Source: Rhabditophanes sp. KR3021
Taxonomy: Eukaryota; Nematoda; Chromadorea; Rhabditida; Alloionematidae
Direction of reading: 5' to 3'
Length of the DNA stretch: 64,000 nt
Assembly: GCA_963281155.1 (NCBI GenBank)
Contig: CAUJLY010000002.1
Span: 4,216,001 to 4,280,000, forward strand
Part shown: piece by piece, positions 47,056 through 59,734 of the stretch
How the letters are laid out: the number at the start of each line of letters is the position of its first letter
How positions within the stretch are numbered: position 1 is the first letter of the stretch
Program-made: the position numbers and the translations under genes
The notes under the pieces: generated by a model
Told to the model about the DNA's origin: nothing
Seen by the model: only the letters and a program-made list of their open reading frames with translations
Database searches by the model: none

Positions 47056-50000
47056 GTAAGTATTTTTATAAACATAAATAACTAAATACACTCAAAATTT
47101 AACACAAACAAATTTAAAAAATGATAAATAAATATTCAAAAAATGATACAAAAGTACATGATGATAATAAATTGTCCAATCAAAAAGGGTGTCAAGTGAC
47201 AATTTTCTTCTATATAAGAGAGTGTAAGCAAAATGATAATTGTCCGTAGAAACTCTTTTCATACATCACACAAGTAGGAAGGTCTAAGTTTTGATTGTAT
47301 ATAAAAATATTCAATTTATGTGTATATCACAAACATTAATAATGAAACATTTTCAGTAGGCTATTCTTTAACAATTTTAAACATATGTCTTCGTACTATT
47401 TTTTAGGAAATTTTTATACGACTATTTAATGCACTTTCAACCCAACAAAGACTTCTTGTGTAAATTTCTATTATATTCTACATACAAATATTAATAAGTT
47501 TCATCTAGACTTTTCATTTTAACCTTAATAGAACAATTGTTTCCTTACGTTAAGGAGGTGACACACACGTTTCATCTATATAGATCAAAGAAGAACTTCG
47601 TCATTTGACTCAAGCCCCTTTTTATTATGCAATTTATTATACTAACACGCGTGTATATAGCAAGAAGCCAAGATTTTATTTAAAATTTGTAATATTTAAT
47701 TTTAAAATTCTAAAGATCAACATTATCTATGCCATTTACTCAAAACAAAAGTTTTGTTTATAACAACGCTAACATTCATAAATATAAGTTACCTAAACAA
47801 ATTAATCTCTTTTTTGTAACCAAATGTTTATTCATACTTCGTGTGGTAGTTGTTGTTTTTATTGCACCATATATAAATATAATATTTTTATTCGTGCTGT
47901 CTTGTTTCATTTGTTTTGCAAAATTTATGTGACGATGCAAATATATTTATAAAGTATACTTTGTCTGCAATTGCTAATCACTTGATGCTTTGCAAAAAAG
48001 GGAATCAGATTGCATATGTTGCCTTTTAAATTAACCTTCCGTCCGCTACTTATTTAATGGTTTAGGAAGACAAAAAATAAAGATTACTTAATGTTATTAC
48101 AGGTGCGATGATGATTAATTCATGCAACTTTTGTAATTTTTTTGTTTTAATTCTTTGTTGCAAAACAAAGGACGTTTGTTGATTAAAGCAACATATAAAT
48201 AAATGCGTCTTTCTCATGATCTTGTGGCCAAATGTTATATATTATTGCATGTAGATGTGTATGTTGAGATGGTGCAAATTTATGTATTTTTATATGTTGA
48301 TTCCTTCATAAGTAACAAATTCCATTTGCAAATTTCAAACTATCAAATAAATATTAGCGTCTAATTAATAGTATAAAAGTGACAATCATTGAGCTTTAAA
48401 CCACAAGTATTCACTACTACCTTATTATAATTTTTAAGAAAGCTTTTTATGATTTGCAGGAAATTTAATAAATAGCAAGAATCACTTTCTCTAACATGGT
48501 GTTAATACAAAAAATCTTCACCTAAATTTAGATATACGAGAATGAGGCAAGGCTTCGTGTCTTAGCCTATACATAAAGCAATCTTCAGCGAGGTTGTCTC
48601 TGGTACAATTCTTTTTTATAAACTGCATAGATTTTTATTCTTCCTAGTTACGACAAACCACTACTAATCTTTTTTCCTGATCATATTTTTAGTTATGAAA
48701 AGATAATAACATTAACTTAAATTTAATAAATACATTATATTCACATATATTTGAATACATTTGTACAGGTACATTTCTCTACAATACCCTATAATTACGT
48801 CAAAATTAAACTTTTGGGGAATTATTTAAATTTGTGCAAGATTATATAAACTTTTTAGAGTTTGTTTAAACTTTATGAAGATTGTTTAGAAGTGATTTTC
48901 GCATCTTATCTTTTTAATACTCTGTTTTTACATTAACAATATTGTATATATAGCATGCACGTCAATATTCTATTATTTTGAAGAATTATAAGACTAAATA
49001 ATATACATGACATTATTAGATATCATGTATAATATTAAGTTTGGTATATCTATTGTTGACAGGAAATTTACATTTGCGCATCATACTAACCTTCATATAC
49101 AACATTACATTGTTTTTGGAGGTATCTATTTAGCAATAATGAAAAGAGTATCACATTAAAAACAATTAACTTTATTTGTTATCACATTGGCTGAATAAAA
49201 TCGAAATTATTTATATAAATTCTCATTGCACATTAAAATGTCAATATTGTAAGATACATGTAGCCATATTAAAATAGACTTGATGATACATTCTACTACG
49301 TATTATATAAAATTATATTAATAATTGACCATGTCTCAACATTCCAAATTTACCTTTTTTCATCTAACACAATCTTTTAATAACCACAAAAAGTCAGATT
49401 GATTTCAAACAATTGCCCTCTTTCAAACAAACACACTTCCTTTCCATGATATTACAAAAAAATGGTTGTACTTTAATTTGAAGCATGATATCACTACCCA
49501 TAACTTTTGAAATACATATATTTAGTTGTATTATAATAATTGGCAAAGAAACGCTTTTAATTTATGCGAAAGGATGTAACCTACTGGGCTATATTAATTA
49601 AAATCCATTTTGTTTGATATACCATTTTTTGGGCTATTATTTAAGCTACGAGATTATTGGAACTTTTTGTGCTCATAGTATACATTTTTAAATTAATTAA
49701 AAAGTTTCAAAGCTCTCATTTGTTGAGGAAGAAAGATGTCTTAATTTAGTAAGGAAAGTATTTGGTTAGATATATTTTTTAAGTTAGTTATAATTATTTA
49801 GAATGAAAGCTCCTTTATAGTTCGTTCGTTAATTACGAGATATAGATACGCATTTTTATCATCTGTCATACTTATGTTCATCATTCACTTCTCTGATAAG
49901 AACATCAACTTTTTGTAATTAACATGTACTATATAATAATAAAACACTACCTTTAGTAGATAACAAATATTCATAATAAAATGTCATTTGTAAAGTATTA

Positions 50001-51878
50001 TAAATATATCCTTACAGCTTTTGAATCATTTTAATAATAATAAACTGAAAGTGTTTAAATATAGGGAAGATAAAGTTTAACAATAAATATTTGAGATTCC
50101 ATTTAGTATTATTACACGTATTGTACTTTTGCATATACATAAGTTACTTGACGTTCCACCAACACACCTGATATTGTTCTTGTGAATGAATACAGGTATG
50201 AATATAGTTTATAACACAACCTCAAGAACCACTAAAAAACTATTCAACATACAAGAGTCACTTTTAGTTCACGTTTCCTATGTTTTAAAAGTTGATAAAA
50301 TAAGCAAATGCAAAGAGTTGTATAATTCAGTGATATCTCGTGCACACTTAATTTATGTCAAGGAATTTTTTATCTTCATAAAATATAGGCAACGATAAAG
50401 ACCATCTCACTTACATATGCAAATTGATGCCACCGCTCATTACTATCTGCCATATTATATGAGAATTATGTGTGTTTAAATCTGCTTAAACGAAATCTTT
50501 TTACGCACGTTGAAGCATATTCCCAAGCAAAGATTTTCCCAATTTTCGAAGAGCATACAAAGTTTCCAAAAATCGTGTGGTCTTTTGGAATATTTATCCT
50601 ACAGAAATATATATTTTTTCATTCGCATACGTAATATGTACGTAAACTATTTCAAAAATAGTCTTCAAGAACACTAACACATAATAAACCATTATTATAA
50701 GAACCAAAAAAAAGAATAAAAGAATATGAAGGAGGACAAAAAAGTTACTGTCACAAAATATGTTCTTGATAAAAGAAACCTCTTCCATCATTCCTCACAA
50801 ATCCCTACACTTCCTTATCTTTTTCGAAGGAAAATGAGTTATATAATGAATTTTATGTCATCTATATCATTTAGTACATATGATGTACAGGCAAACTGTT
50901 GAAACAATAGTCTCCTTTTTATTTACTCTTACTCGACTTGTTATAAATTTAGTTTTTTAATAATGACGTGGGACCAAAAATAATTGCCTATGTATAAATT
51001 CAATAGATATTTGATTTTTGTCTTTTGTAATGGAGCTATTAGATATATTACTACGCAAGTTATGTTCACAAGCAATAAAGTTTTATTATAAATAATAGGC
51101 AATAACTTTGTGTTATAAAAAATACAAAATTGAAAAAGGTAATATATCCTAGTTGGAACTAGTAATTTCACATAGCTATTTATTATTATTACAATTCTGA
51201 TATACCTCACAATTATTTTCAAGCACCTACTTACTATTTGAGCCTATAATTTATATTTTTTCAATTGTTGCTATCAAGTTTTATGAGACTTTAAATATAG
51301 GCGCCTTTAAATGATAAGTTGAAAGCCTTTTTTAATTAATGGGCCGTGATTTTTAACGATTAATGTGAATGCTCATGGCAATTATGTTCATTTATCGGGT
51401 AAAATATTCTGCTGGATATTTCATGATTCATTCGTTACTTCGTGAGCCAAAAGGAGCTTTTAATTAAACTTGTACACATTTATTATCCATTCGTTTTAAC
51501 AACCACCAACACTTTTTTTAATCTTCCAGCTCATAACAAAATTTTATCTTCAGCTCAAAACATCTTATCGTATTTCATTTTCTTCGTTAATCTTTTCAAC
51601 TAATTTTGTATGTGATTCATATGTCTGTACATCTTTCGCTTATCCATGTAAATATATTATTATTGTTCAGAGCTTGTGTAAATCTAAATATTTTTTGTTT
51701 CTAAAATAACTTTAAATAACGTGCCACTAATCCATTTACTCTTATTCGTAGCTTTAAAAAAATACTAGCCATCAACAAATTGTCATCATTATTTTGTTTA
51801 AAGCGATACAAAATAGTTTGGAACCATCATACCATGCCATTATTACCCTAATCATAAATTTTAATTGACTGGAATACT
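47056..51878. other. Long intron / intergenic of the cyclase locus (left)
   Basis: 4.8 kb of AT-rich sequence. Several 60-90 codon ORFs on both strands lack splice borders and protein-like composition. It should contain the promoter for N-terminus B. No element recognised. Confidence 0.35.
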
Positions 51879-53259
51879 ATGATCAAAATAATGAACTATT
51901 GTTGGTCGGCTTTGATGATTTGGCATTTGCTGATTTTCCTTGTCACACCATTCACATTTGCTGACTTACACTATCAAAATAGAATTTTTCAACATTCAAT
52001 AACGCAAGCTTCAAAGTCTCGTGAAGTCAGAGAAGCCACTACTACTAGAATCCACCATCACAAAAGCAACGGCACCTACTCTCACCTGAATCGTGATTAT
52101 TATCAAGAGATTATTGAAAATTCCTCTACTCTACCAACTTATAACTACACCATGCATATTCTTTTACCAGTACCTGCTGAGTTGGGTACACGAGCCCACA
52201 ATCCTTCTGGTCTTACTATAAATTTAGTCAAACCAGTAGTCCACGAGGCTCTAATTTATATTTTTGGAAAAGAAATCGTTAAGAAAAATTCTCTTAAACT
52301 CTATTTTGAAGACACTAAAAGTTCAGATGCCGTTGGTCCGAATATAGCAATCCAATATTACAAGAATGATCTCCTAGATTGCATAATAGGTATGTAATGC
52401 AGTAGTTCACTTAAATGAATGCGATGCATTTCTGAGCTTTAAACCCGCTTAATTTAATTTTAAGCAAGCGGGTTATTTTTAGACGAAGTTGATTAGCGAG
52501 TTGAGCTTGTTTAAAAAAGTGTAAATATTGAACAAGTTTTGAATATTAGGCCATAAAATTGATAAAGACTTTATAATTGTTCATGAAATGTAGAAGTCTA
52601 GTTTATTTGAATTTTAAAGTGATTTATATCCTTTTTGGCCTCTTTGAGATTTGTCCAAAATATGTAAACAAGAACCTAGCTTCAGGGCATTTTCCGAAAA
52701 CACTTTTTTAAACGGTCTCATTGTAAACCATGTAAAAGTTCCACATTGGTAAAGAATAAACTGACTGACAATCAAGTGGCTTAAACTTGCTCAACTCGCT
52801 CTACTTGACAAATACATTAAATTTACTCCAACTGGATTTTAGGATATGCTTTTGTATATTCCGTGGCTGTGGTTTCGAGAATTTCCCCTTTTTGGAATAA
52901 ACGTGGAATTCCGATCATCACATCTATTGGATTAACTTCTAATTTGGATGATAAGAGTGAGTACACTTTGCTTACTCGTGTTTCCTCTCCTTACAAAAAT
53001 GTAGTGAATGCGTCAATATCTTTGTTCAACAAAATGAAATGGTCTAAAGTGGCATATCTATTCCATGAGCCAAGATTAGTACATTCAAATATCACAGATC
53101 CTTTTGGTGAATGTTACATGTTTATAAATTCATTGCAAAAGAAAATGAATATGGAAGTTGAAAACAAACAGACCCATAATTACAATACAATTGATGAAGA
53201 TAATTTATCCATAAAAGATATTACCGAATATTTGCAACGACTTTCTCTACACGCAAATG
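51879..53259 (+). CDS. gcy-28: Receptor guanylate cyclase, alternative N-terminus B (partial)
   Basis: A second, independent start of the same type of ectodomain. Exons 51879-52389 and 52843-53259 (phase 1 in and out) give 309 residues. Signal peptide: ALMIWHLLIFLVTPFTFA; then a ~60-residue variable lead with His/Ser/Thr; then YNYTMHILLPVPAE (first strand), INLVKPVVHEALIYIFGKE, VSRISPFWNKRGIPIITSIG, and MKWSKVAYLFHE, which align block for block with N-terminus A. It lacks the Gly-Pro-x-Cys of A (IIGYAFVYSVAV instead). It ends HANG|gtaag, the same phase and domain position as A's DNG|gtaag. So either half could splice to one shared downstream exon. Confidence 0.65.
52485..52810. mobile_element. 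MITE-like element with ~18-bp inverted ends
   Basis: agcgagttgagcttgttt at 52495-52512 and aaacttgctcaactcgct at 52783-52800 are inverted copies with two mismatches. They bracket about 270 bases without a coding frame, inside the intron of N-terminus B. A separate hairpin (aacccgctt/aagcgggtt) lies just outside at 52443-52473. Target duplication was not established. Confidence 0.4.
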
Positions 53260-53428
53260 GTAAGTTTTATTTTGACAGTAAAAAGTTTTAAAGTTACCAA
53301 ATTTGCCTTGCTATATACACATCAAAATATGATGGGAAAATATTAAAAATACACGCAATTTCCAATTAATTAAATATTTAAATATCGCCACATGATTCGA
53401 AGTGCTTTGTAATCATTATCAAAAATCT

Positions 53429-53508
53429 AATATTTTTATTAAAATTTAAACATTTTTATTAAAATTTAAATATTTCTATTAAAGTTTAAATATTTTTATT
53501 AAAATGTG
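53429..53508. repeat. Four tandem 20-bp repeats
   Basis: Unit aatatttttattaaaattta repeated four times with one to four changes per copy, directly adjacent. Simple minisatellite in the cyclase intron. Confidence 0.8.
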
Positions 53509-56500
53509 TCCCTATTTTCACGTATCTCCAATGTGAATAGTTCAAACTATTTAAAGCCTTTAATATTTATTTACATTACATCTGTTGATATTTATTAAGA
53601 AGCATTCTTCTCTTTTTTTAAAGTTCATTTTTAAAAGGGTCCATTAATTAAATGTAGTTAAAATCTATATTTATCTAAGTAACAAAGTATATTCATTCAT
53701 AATTTATTAATCACACTACTTTTTGATTTCATTAATAATCTCTAGTTGCACGGCACTATAAAAGGCTTAGGGTCATTGTAAAGTTTTTAATTAAGACAAT
53801 ATTATTAAAGGCTAGCACACATGATTCTAAAACGTTTACGACTTTTTATGATTACCTATAATGTCCTATTGTTCATTTTGATGAACTGTTAGTCGATATT
53901 CGCTTAACGAACGCTTATTATATTTATAGTTTGATTGTTGCAACATAATACAATTTTTAGATTCAGATTTAAAAGACCATTGTATTGTCCTAACTGTTAT
54001 TTAAAATTGACAAACATAGGGAAAATATTAATGATAACAAATATATATTCATTATTTTTGTTCAAGAATCTTCCGTTTACATAACACTTTTCTCTTCACA
54101 AATACACAAATTTTCCATTATGCATACGTATATCTGTCATCCTTTTTATTAGGATAAATTAAATCACCGAGAACCATTTTCTTCACTTTTGATCTTTGTT
54201 CGAAAGTTAATAGGATATACTGAATTTCAGCTCACTCTAAGTTCAAAAATATATGTGTTAGCTAAACAATTTAATAAAGCTTTTAATTATTTTTTCTCAT
54301 TAAAGCAAACACCTTGCGACTAGGTGGTACTTAAACTATTGAAAAAATTACATTTAATTTAGTAAGATAAAAATTGACACAACAAAAGATGTTAAAATTA
54401 GTAAGCTTTCCTACGTTCGATTGTTTATTTATGTTAAAATAATAATTTGATCTAGGACTTACTTTAATGATGTTATTAAAAGGAATTAAATGATTAACAA
54501 TCTTCGCTATACCTTTTATCTTACGCATCAATTTAAAGAAGAATACAATTAAAGTTTAGCTTTAAGCATAAATAATCTCCGGAAAGTTTAAGTTCATCGA
54601 TGATATTAAAAATTATAAAGAAATACCTATTCTCTTTTAAATTAATTTTTAAGTCACTACATAATGGTCGTTGAAACAAATTATTTAAAAAATGTGCCCC
54701 TTATTTTTACTTCCTTATTGTAGGAGGAAGAAGGTAAAGATATAATGATTTTAAAAAATATTTATTAACGTATTATAAATGACATTAATAGATTTTATTA
54801 TTTAGTTTAGCAGAAATAGTGAGTATAAGATTGAGATGGCAATCTTAATTAATTTCTTTATCACTTATATATCTCATTTTCTTTTTTAACTTCCCTCGAA
54901 CTGTATGCTTGATTGTATAATAAATTATACATTTATTTGTATGTTAAATTGAATATTAAATTATATATTAAAATGTCTACTGGTATGTAATTGCATTTTA
55001 TATTAAATTATATATTAAATTTTGCATTAAACCATATATTACATTGCACTAAATAGTATCAAATGCCTTTTTGCAAAAGAAGCAGAAGTCAATTTATATA
55101 AAGATGCGCTTAAATTTCATACATGCACACTTTATTGCAAAATATAAACATTTCCGTTCTTGCTGCATAAAATTCCTCTCATACCCATAAATCATAACAC
55201 CGTTTATTTGTTGATCACATACAGCTTAACTCTTCTACTGTTACATTTAATGCTCTTTGTAAACAAGATAAAATGTTTGAATTTGTCAAATATTATATTT
55301 AGTATCATCGTATTATTATGTACATGAATTTGGTGATGACAAAAAATATGTGATAAATAAGTATATATTTTCGATCATAGACATATATTTTTTGTATATA
55401 TTGTAATTTAATAGCATTATGAATAAAAAATAACTACTGTTAGTCTAACAATAATTTCTCATTTGCAAAATCAGTAAGTTCTTTCTTGTGATTAACATTT
55501 ATCAAGAATCTAAAGTTGGCAATCAGAATTATAAATAAATATAGAAATTTGAAATAATCGTAGGTTTATTGATAGGTAGTAGTTAATCAAATAGAATTAC
55601 TTAAAAACTTTTATAATGATCATCGTTTAGTACAACATAGTTGTTTGACAGATATGCGAACATCATTTTTAGCATAGTTCTCGTTTTTTCATAAATTTGA
55701 TTAACCAAGCCGTATTGCTCTTAAGATGACCTTAGATTATTTTGGCATCATCAATTTCACCATAGTTTGGTTAGGTCGTAATTTCGGTTTATTGTTCAAA
55801 GAGAATAAATGAAAATATGTACACTTGTTAGCTTCGCTTTTTTAATTTAAATTTCAACGTCTTCTACACTAAAAAATAGACAATAAAGTTCGAGCCCTCT
55901 CATTATCTTTGTCCTTTTAGTTTAAACGTCTTCGACAATCATAGACTTTCTTGGTTTTCCTTTCTACACTGTAATGATTTATATTTGAAATGCTCAAATT
56001 CCGTAAGACTTTAATATATTTAAGACAAAAGTTCAGCAATGCGTTCCTTTTGAATAAATGTCTAAAGATATTTAATCATTGTGGATTGGCATGAGAATGT
56101 GACTTTTACCGCAAAAATATATATCATTATGCCTCCACATACTAACATCAATTCCTATTTAATATTTTATTATTTGTGCTTTAATCTTTAACGTAAAAAG
56201 TTACGTAGGCATATATTAAAAATTATAATATCCTAATTATAGCATTCATCTTCATTAAATTGGATTCCATAAAAGGAATATGTGCTTACCAATTAATATG
56301 AATATTAAATACGCTCAATTGGATAGATTTTTCGATACTCTTTAGAATGGATGTTTGGTATGGTTAAAAGGTTTTGCAAAATATTACAAATATATTGCAT
56401 TTCCCATCCGTTATACTTTTTACTAAATTTTTGACAATTTTTGAACAATTTTTCTTTATAAACTAATATATTTTATTTTTCATTGTTGCAAGTTTATCTT

Positions 56501-57649
56501 ATTCAATTTATTCTAGTTTATTTTACTTCCCACTATTTAAATTAACTTACTCACAAAAAAGAAACCTAGTACTTTTTTAGGCATTCTTTGTCAAATAAAA
56601 GTATACGTTTTGTCCACCTGCGAAAACTTTGAAATCTATTTATTATTCAAATGCCATCTACATATTTTTTTCATTGTTATTTTAAAATGCTTGACAATAA
56701 ATTTTTGGAAACATTTAAACTATATGCTGACATTTATTTACAATGGAAGCAACTACGTTATTATTAACTTTTGAGTGATTTTAAGTATTTGTGTTGGTTG
56801 AAACTCAATTTTATCAAAGGAAGTCTATGTAATATACCATCTCTGAAAACCTTTGATTAATGTGACCAAATGACTGCACATTTGCTTAAAACTTCAGCTT
56901 ATTAAGAAAAACTACATCATGAGACCATTTGTATATGTCACTAAAAAGTTGCCTTCTAGTTTTTTGCTTCCTCCTGGCTATTTCCGATGTATATTCAATT
57001 TTATACTTTAGCCATATTATTGTAGTGTCTTTATTTTTTGTTGCAGCATCACCAAAGGACTTGAATGAATAGACAACCGCGTAATATTACAAATATTAAT
57101 AATTTGAATAATATTCACATGTTCATCAATCCAGAACATTAACAACAACAAACTAACCCCATCATCGTTCCTCCTTAAACTGACTATGTTATTTTTGTTC
57201 GTGGAGCAATTATCTTCTAATATTACAACATCATCCCATCAATTGCATTCTCCCTTTTCATTCCTTCACACTTTTTGATAGGCGTTTTTTATGAGAAAGT
57301 TGACTTCAATATTCTTGAAATTTACTCAAATTGAGAATAAAATTTAAATAAAATAAATGTTGTTTGTTATGATGATTAAATACATGCAAACACACACATT
57401 TGTCTCTATCAAAATAACTTTAGACTAAATTTTTTAACTCTTTTCAATAGGGTTAACATATGTTTGGAAATACACATGTAATATATTCAGTTGGGGTCGT
57501 CACATTGCAAACATACTAATAATAATGTATAGCACACAATTTTGCTCTTACTACTATATTTAAATTGGTTCTTGGTTAAATGGGAGCAAAGGACTTTTCA
57601 AAACAAGCAAAATAAGTAGACCTTAACATACCCCTATTATTAATTTTGG
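53509..57649. other. Long intron of the cyclase locus (middle)
   Basis: AT-rich. Irregular repeats of ATATTAAATTATATATTAAA-type words at about 54910-55050. No exon with matching ANF-receptor sequence was found, and no other gene. Confidence 0.35.
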
Positions 57650-57990
57650 GAAAAGACCCTTTTTGAGTAATATTTCTGCACAATATTGATGGCATCCTTC
57701 ACACCCATATTTACAAAGTCCTTAAAAAGCTTTCTCCGTAACAAGCGCTTTTTGTTGGCAATTACAATTATTATTAAATAGTTTAGAAAGTACTTCTTCC
57801 AACCATTTCAATCGTTTTTTGGCCATTTTATCATGCGGAAAAGACACACGATTAATTGCATTTGAGAGTCCCATCTTCATACTAAAAGTGCAAGTGGTCT
57901 GTTTCTTTTTTAAACCATTTAACAACTCCTTCTTATTATATTTGATTTTTAACGGAAAGGGACAAAATTGACGATTAATATCTCACTATC
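57650..57990 (-). pseudogene. Coding-like relic with one frameshift
   Basis: Reads CPFPLKIKYNKKELLNGLKK, CTFSMKMGLSNAINRVSFPH, KRLKWLEEVLSKLFNNN, then TAA at 57722. The next frame immediately continues KLFKDFVNMGVKDAINIVQK and onward to TAA at about 57650. A single indel near 57728 would join them. No family recognised. Minus strand, inside the cyclase intron. Confidence 0.4.
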
Positions 57991-58125
57991 AGAATGCACA
58001 CAATACTATAGGGAAAATTAAGATTGTCGCAGGCTATTAAACATCCAAATGCATATTTATTTTCGCCACATAAAAGGATCTTTAAACCAATATATCCATT
58101 AATTTAAGATAGATATCATATCATG

Positions 58126-58210
58126 ATTCTAAATTAGCATTGCTATTATTATTTTAAATTAACTTTGTTATCATCATTGTAAATTAACATTGTTGCCATT
58201 ATTTTAAATT
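58126..58210. repeat. Degenerate ~27-bp tandem repeat, about three units
   Basis: Repeated block of the type 'ttaaattaactttgttatcatcattg' with drift between copies. Low-complexity, in the cyclase intron. Confidence 0.5.
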
Positions 58211-59459
58211 CTCATCCTTGAAAGTGACCAATAACAGGAAATATGTTGTATGTAAACAATGTAAAATAAATCTCTAGAATAAAGGAAAATAAAAATGAGA
58301 TTAGGAAGTTAATTATCCAAGCACCCCTATTAATAATGCATTTAAAAAACTACATTGATACAACTATATGTGTAAATCATGACGTTCAAGCATTCTAAAT
58401 TTAATAGTTTCTAAAAAAATAGTTTATTTGTGATTATGATGTTGTCAAATTAAATAATTGCAATCTACATTTATATACACTTTTATCATTCCGTCAGATA
58501 AACTTTTCCCTTTTTAGATACAAAACTTTAGTAGTATGGTTTCTTCAAGCAATTTTAATAATAAACTAGCAAAAGTGTTCTGTGTGATGATTCTAGAAAT
58601 CTTTATGGAAAAAACACATAACCATGTCATGAAGCCAATACAATCGTTTATGCATTCATATATCTTTTACTTTTCCCAATATTTTATATTCTATTTATTT
58701 AAAAGTTAAATATATACAAGCATAAATTTTTGACAACAATTCGCCAAACTTTTTAGATTGAAAATCCTTTTTTGGATAAAGTACACTAGAATAAATAAAT
58801 TTTGTTGGACTAGCATTCGGTTAATTATTTATTAACTTTTGAAGGAAGCACTATATCCATTTTTACAATTATTGAGCATTATTTGATACCAATTTATTGA
58901 TATAACTCCATCTCGAGATCGCCAAAATCTTTTTAGATAGGCATTAACAAAAATTCATTTTGATGTCATCTTTAGCCTGAACATATTCCGAAAAACCCAC
59001 ATATTTAGATGAACAAAATACACACATGCAAAAATCCTTAGCCTCTGTCCTTGAGACTGCTTCAAATTTTTAATTTGCTTTTTCCTTTTCCAAGAATCAC
59101 TTATTAGATGGTGTTGAATTCTGGTTGGATGTAAATTTAATAAAATTTTATTCCCATAACAAGTGAACTTTCTTTTAAACTCCGGACACCTGTCAAAATG
59201 TAAGGTTCATATTTAAACCTGCCTGTATTTTGTGATAAATAAGAATTTAATATAACTTTTAATACATTTTTTAATACAATTTTAATATAATTTTCAAAAT
59301 AATTCGATAAAATTTTAGTTTATTGGAATTAAACTAGACTTTACATGTGTACTTTGCTTCCTTGCCTTAATGACTATAATTAAGCTTTCCCCAAATCAAA
59401 TCACATACCTAATAAAATTATATTATACTTTATTTAATTTTATTTGTTACAAAAATTCA

Positions 59460-59734
59460 TGTATGACTGCAACGTTTGATGGAACAACTTTGCAAAAGAT
59501 TCTCACTTATATATTCATTTTAAATGTATGCAGCCAAAAGGGACATTCCTAAGTTGCCTTAATCAATGCGTGACTTTTCCATTCAACCATACCCTTCGGA
59601 AGACCCATTTAAAATGCAAAATGGAAAGCAAAAAGTTTTGTGATGATGAGTATATACACTTGTTTAAAACTTGCATTTTATATTTTGTACCGAATGCCAC
59701 AAACAAAAAAGTATTTGGAAAGTGCCTGATTTGA
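59460..59734 (+). other. Cys-rich open stretch, possible exon or relic
   Basis: From ATG 59528, 68 codons: TFLSCLNQCVTFPFN, THLKCKMESKKFCDDEYIH, FKTCILYFVPNATNKK, KC near the end. Six cysteines and an N-glycosylation sequon suggest a small secreted domain. The same frame stays open upstream to a TGA near 59470, so it could be an exon of a longer gene. No signal peptide or splice partner found. Confidence 0.25.

Noticed and set aside
47729..47932. Hydrophobic 67-codon plus-strand ORF between cyclase exons
   Set aside because: Hydrophobicity comes from T-rich DNA; no trans-splice site or exon partner.
53429..53508. Direct repeats considered as a CRISPR-like array
   Set aside because: Units are adjacent without spacers, in a eukaryotic intron; a plain minisatellite.
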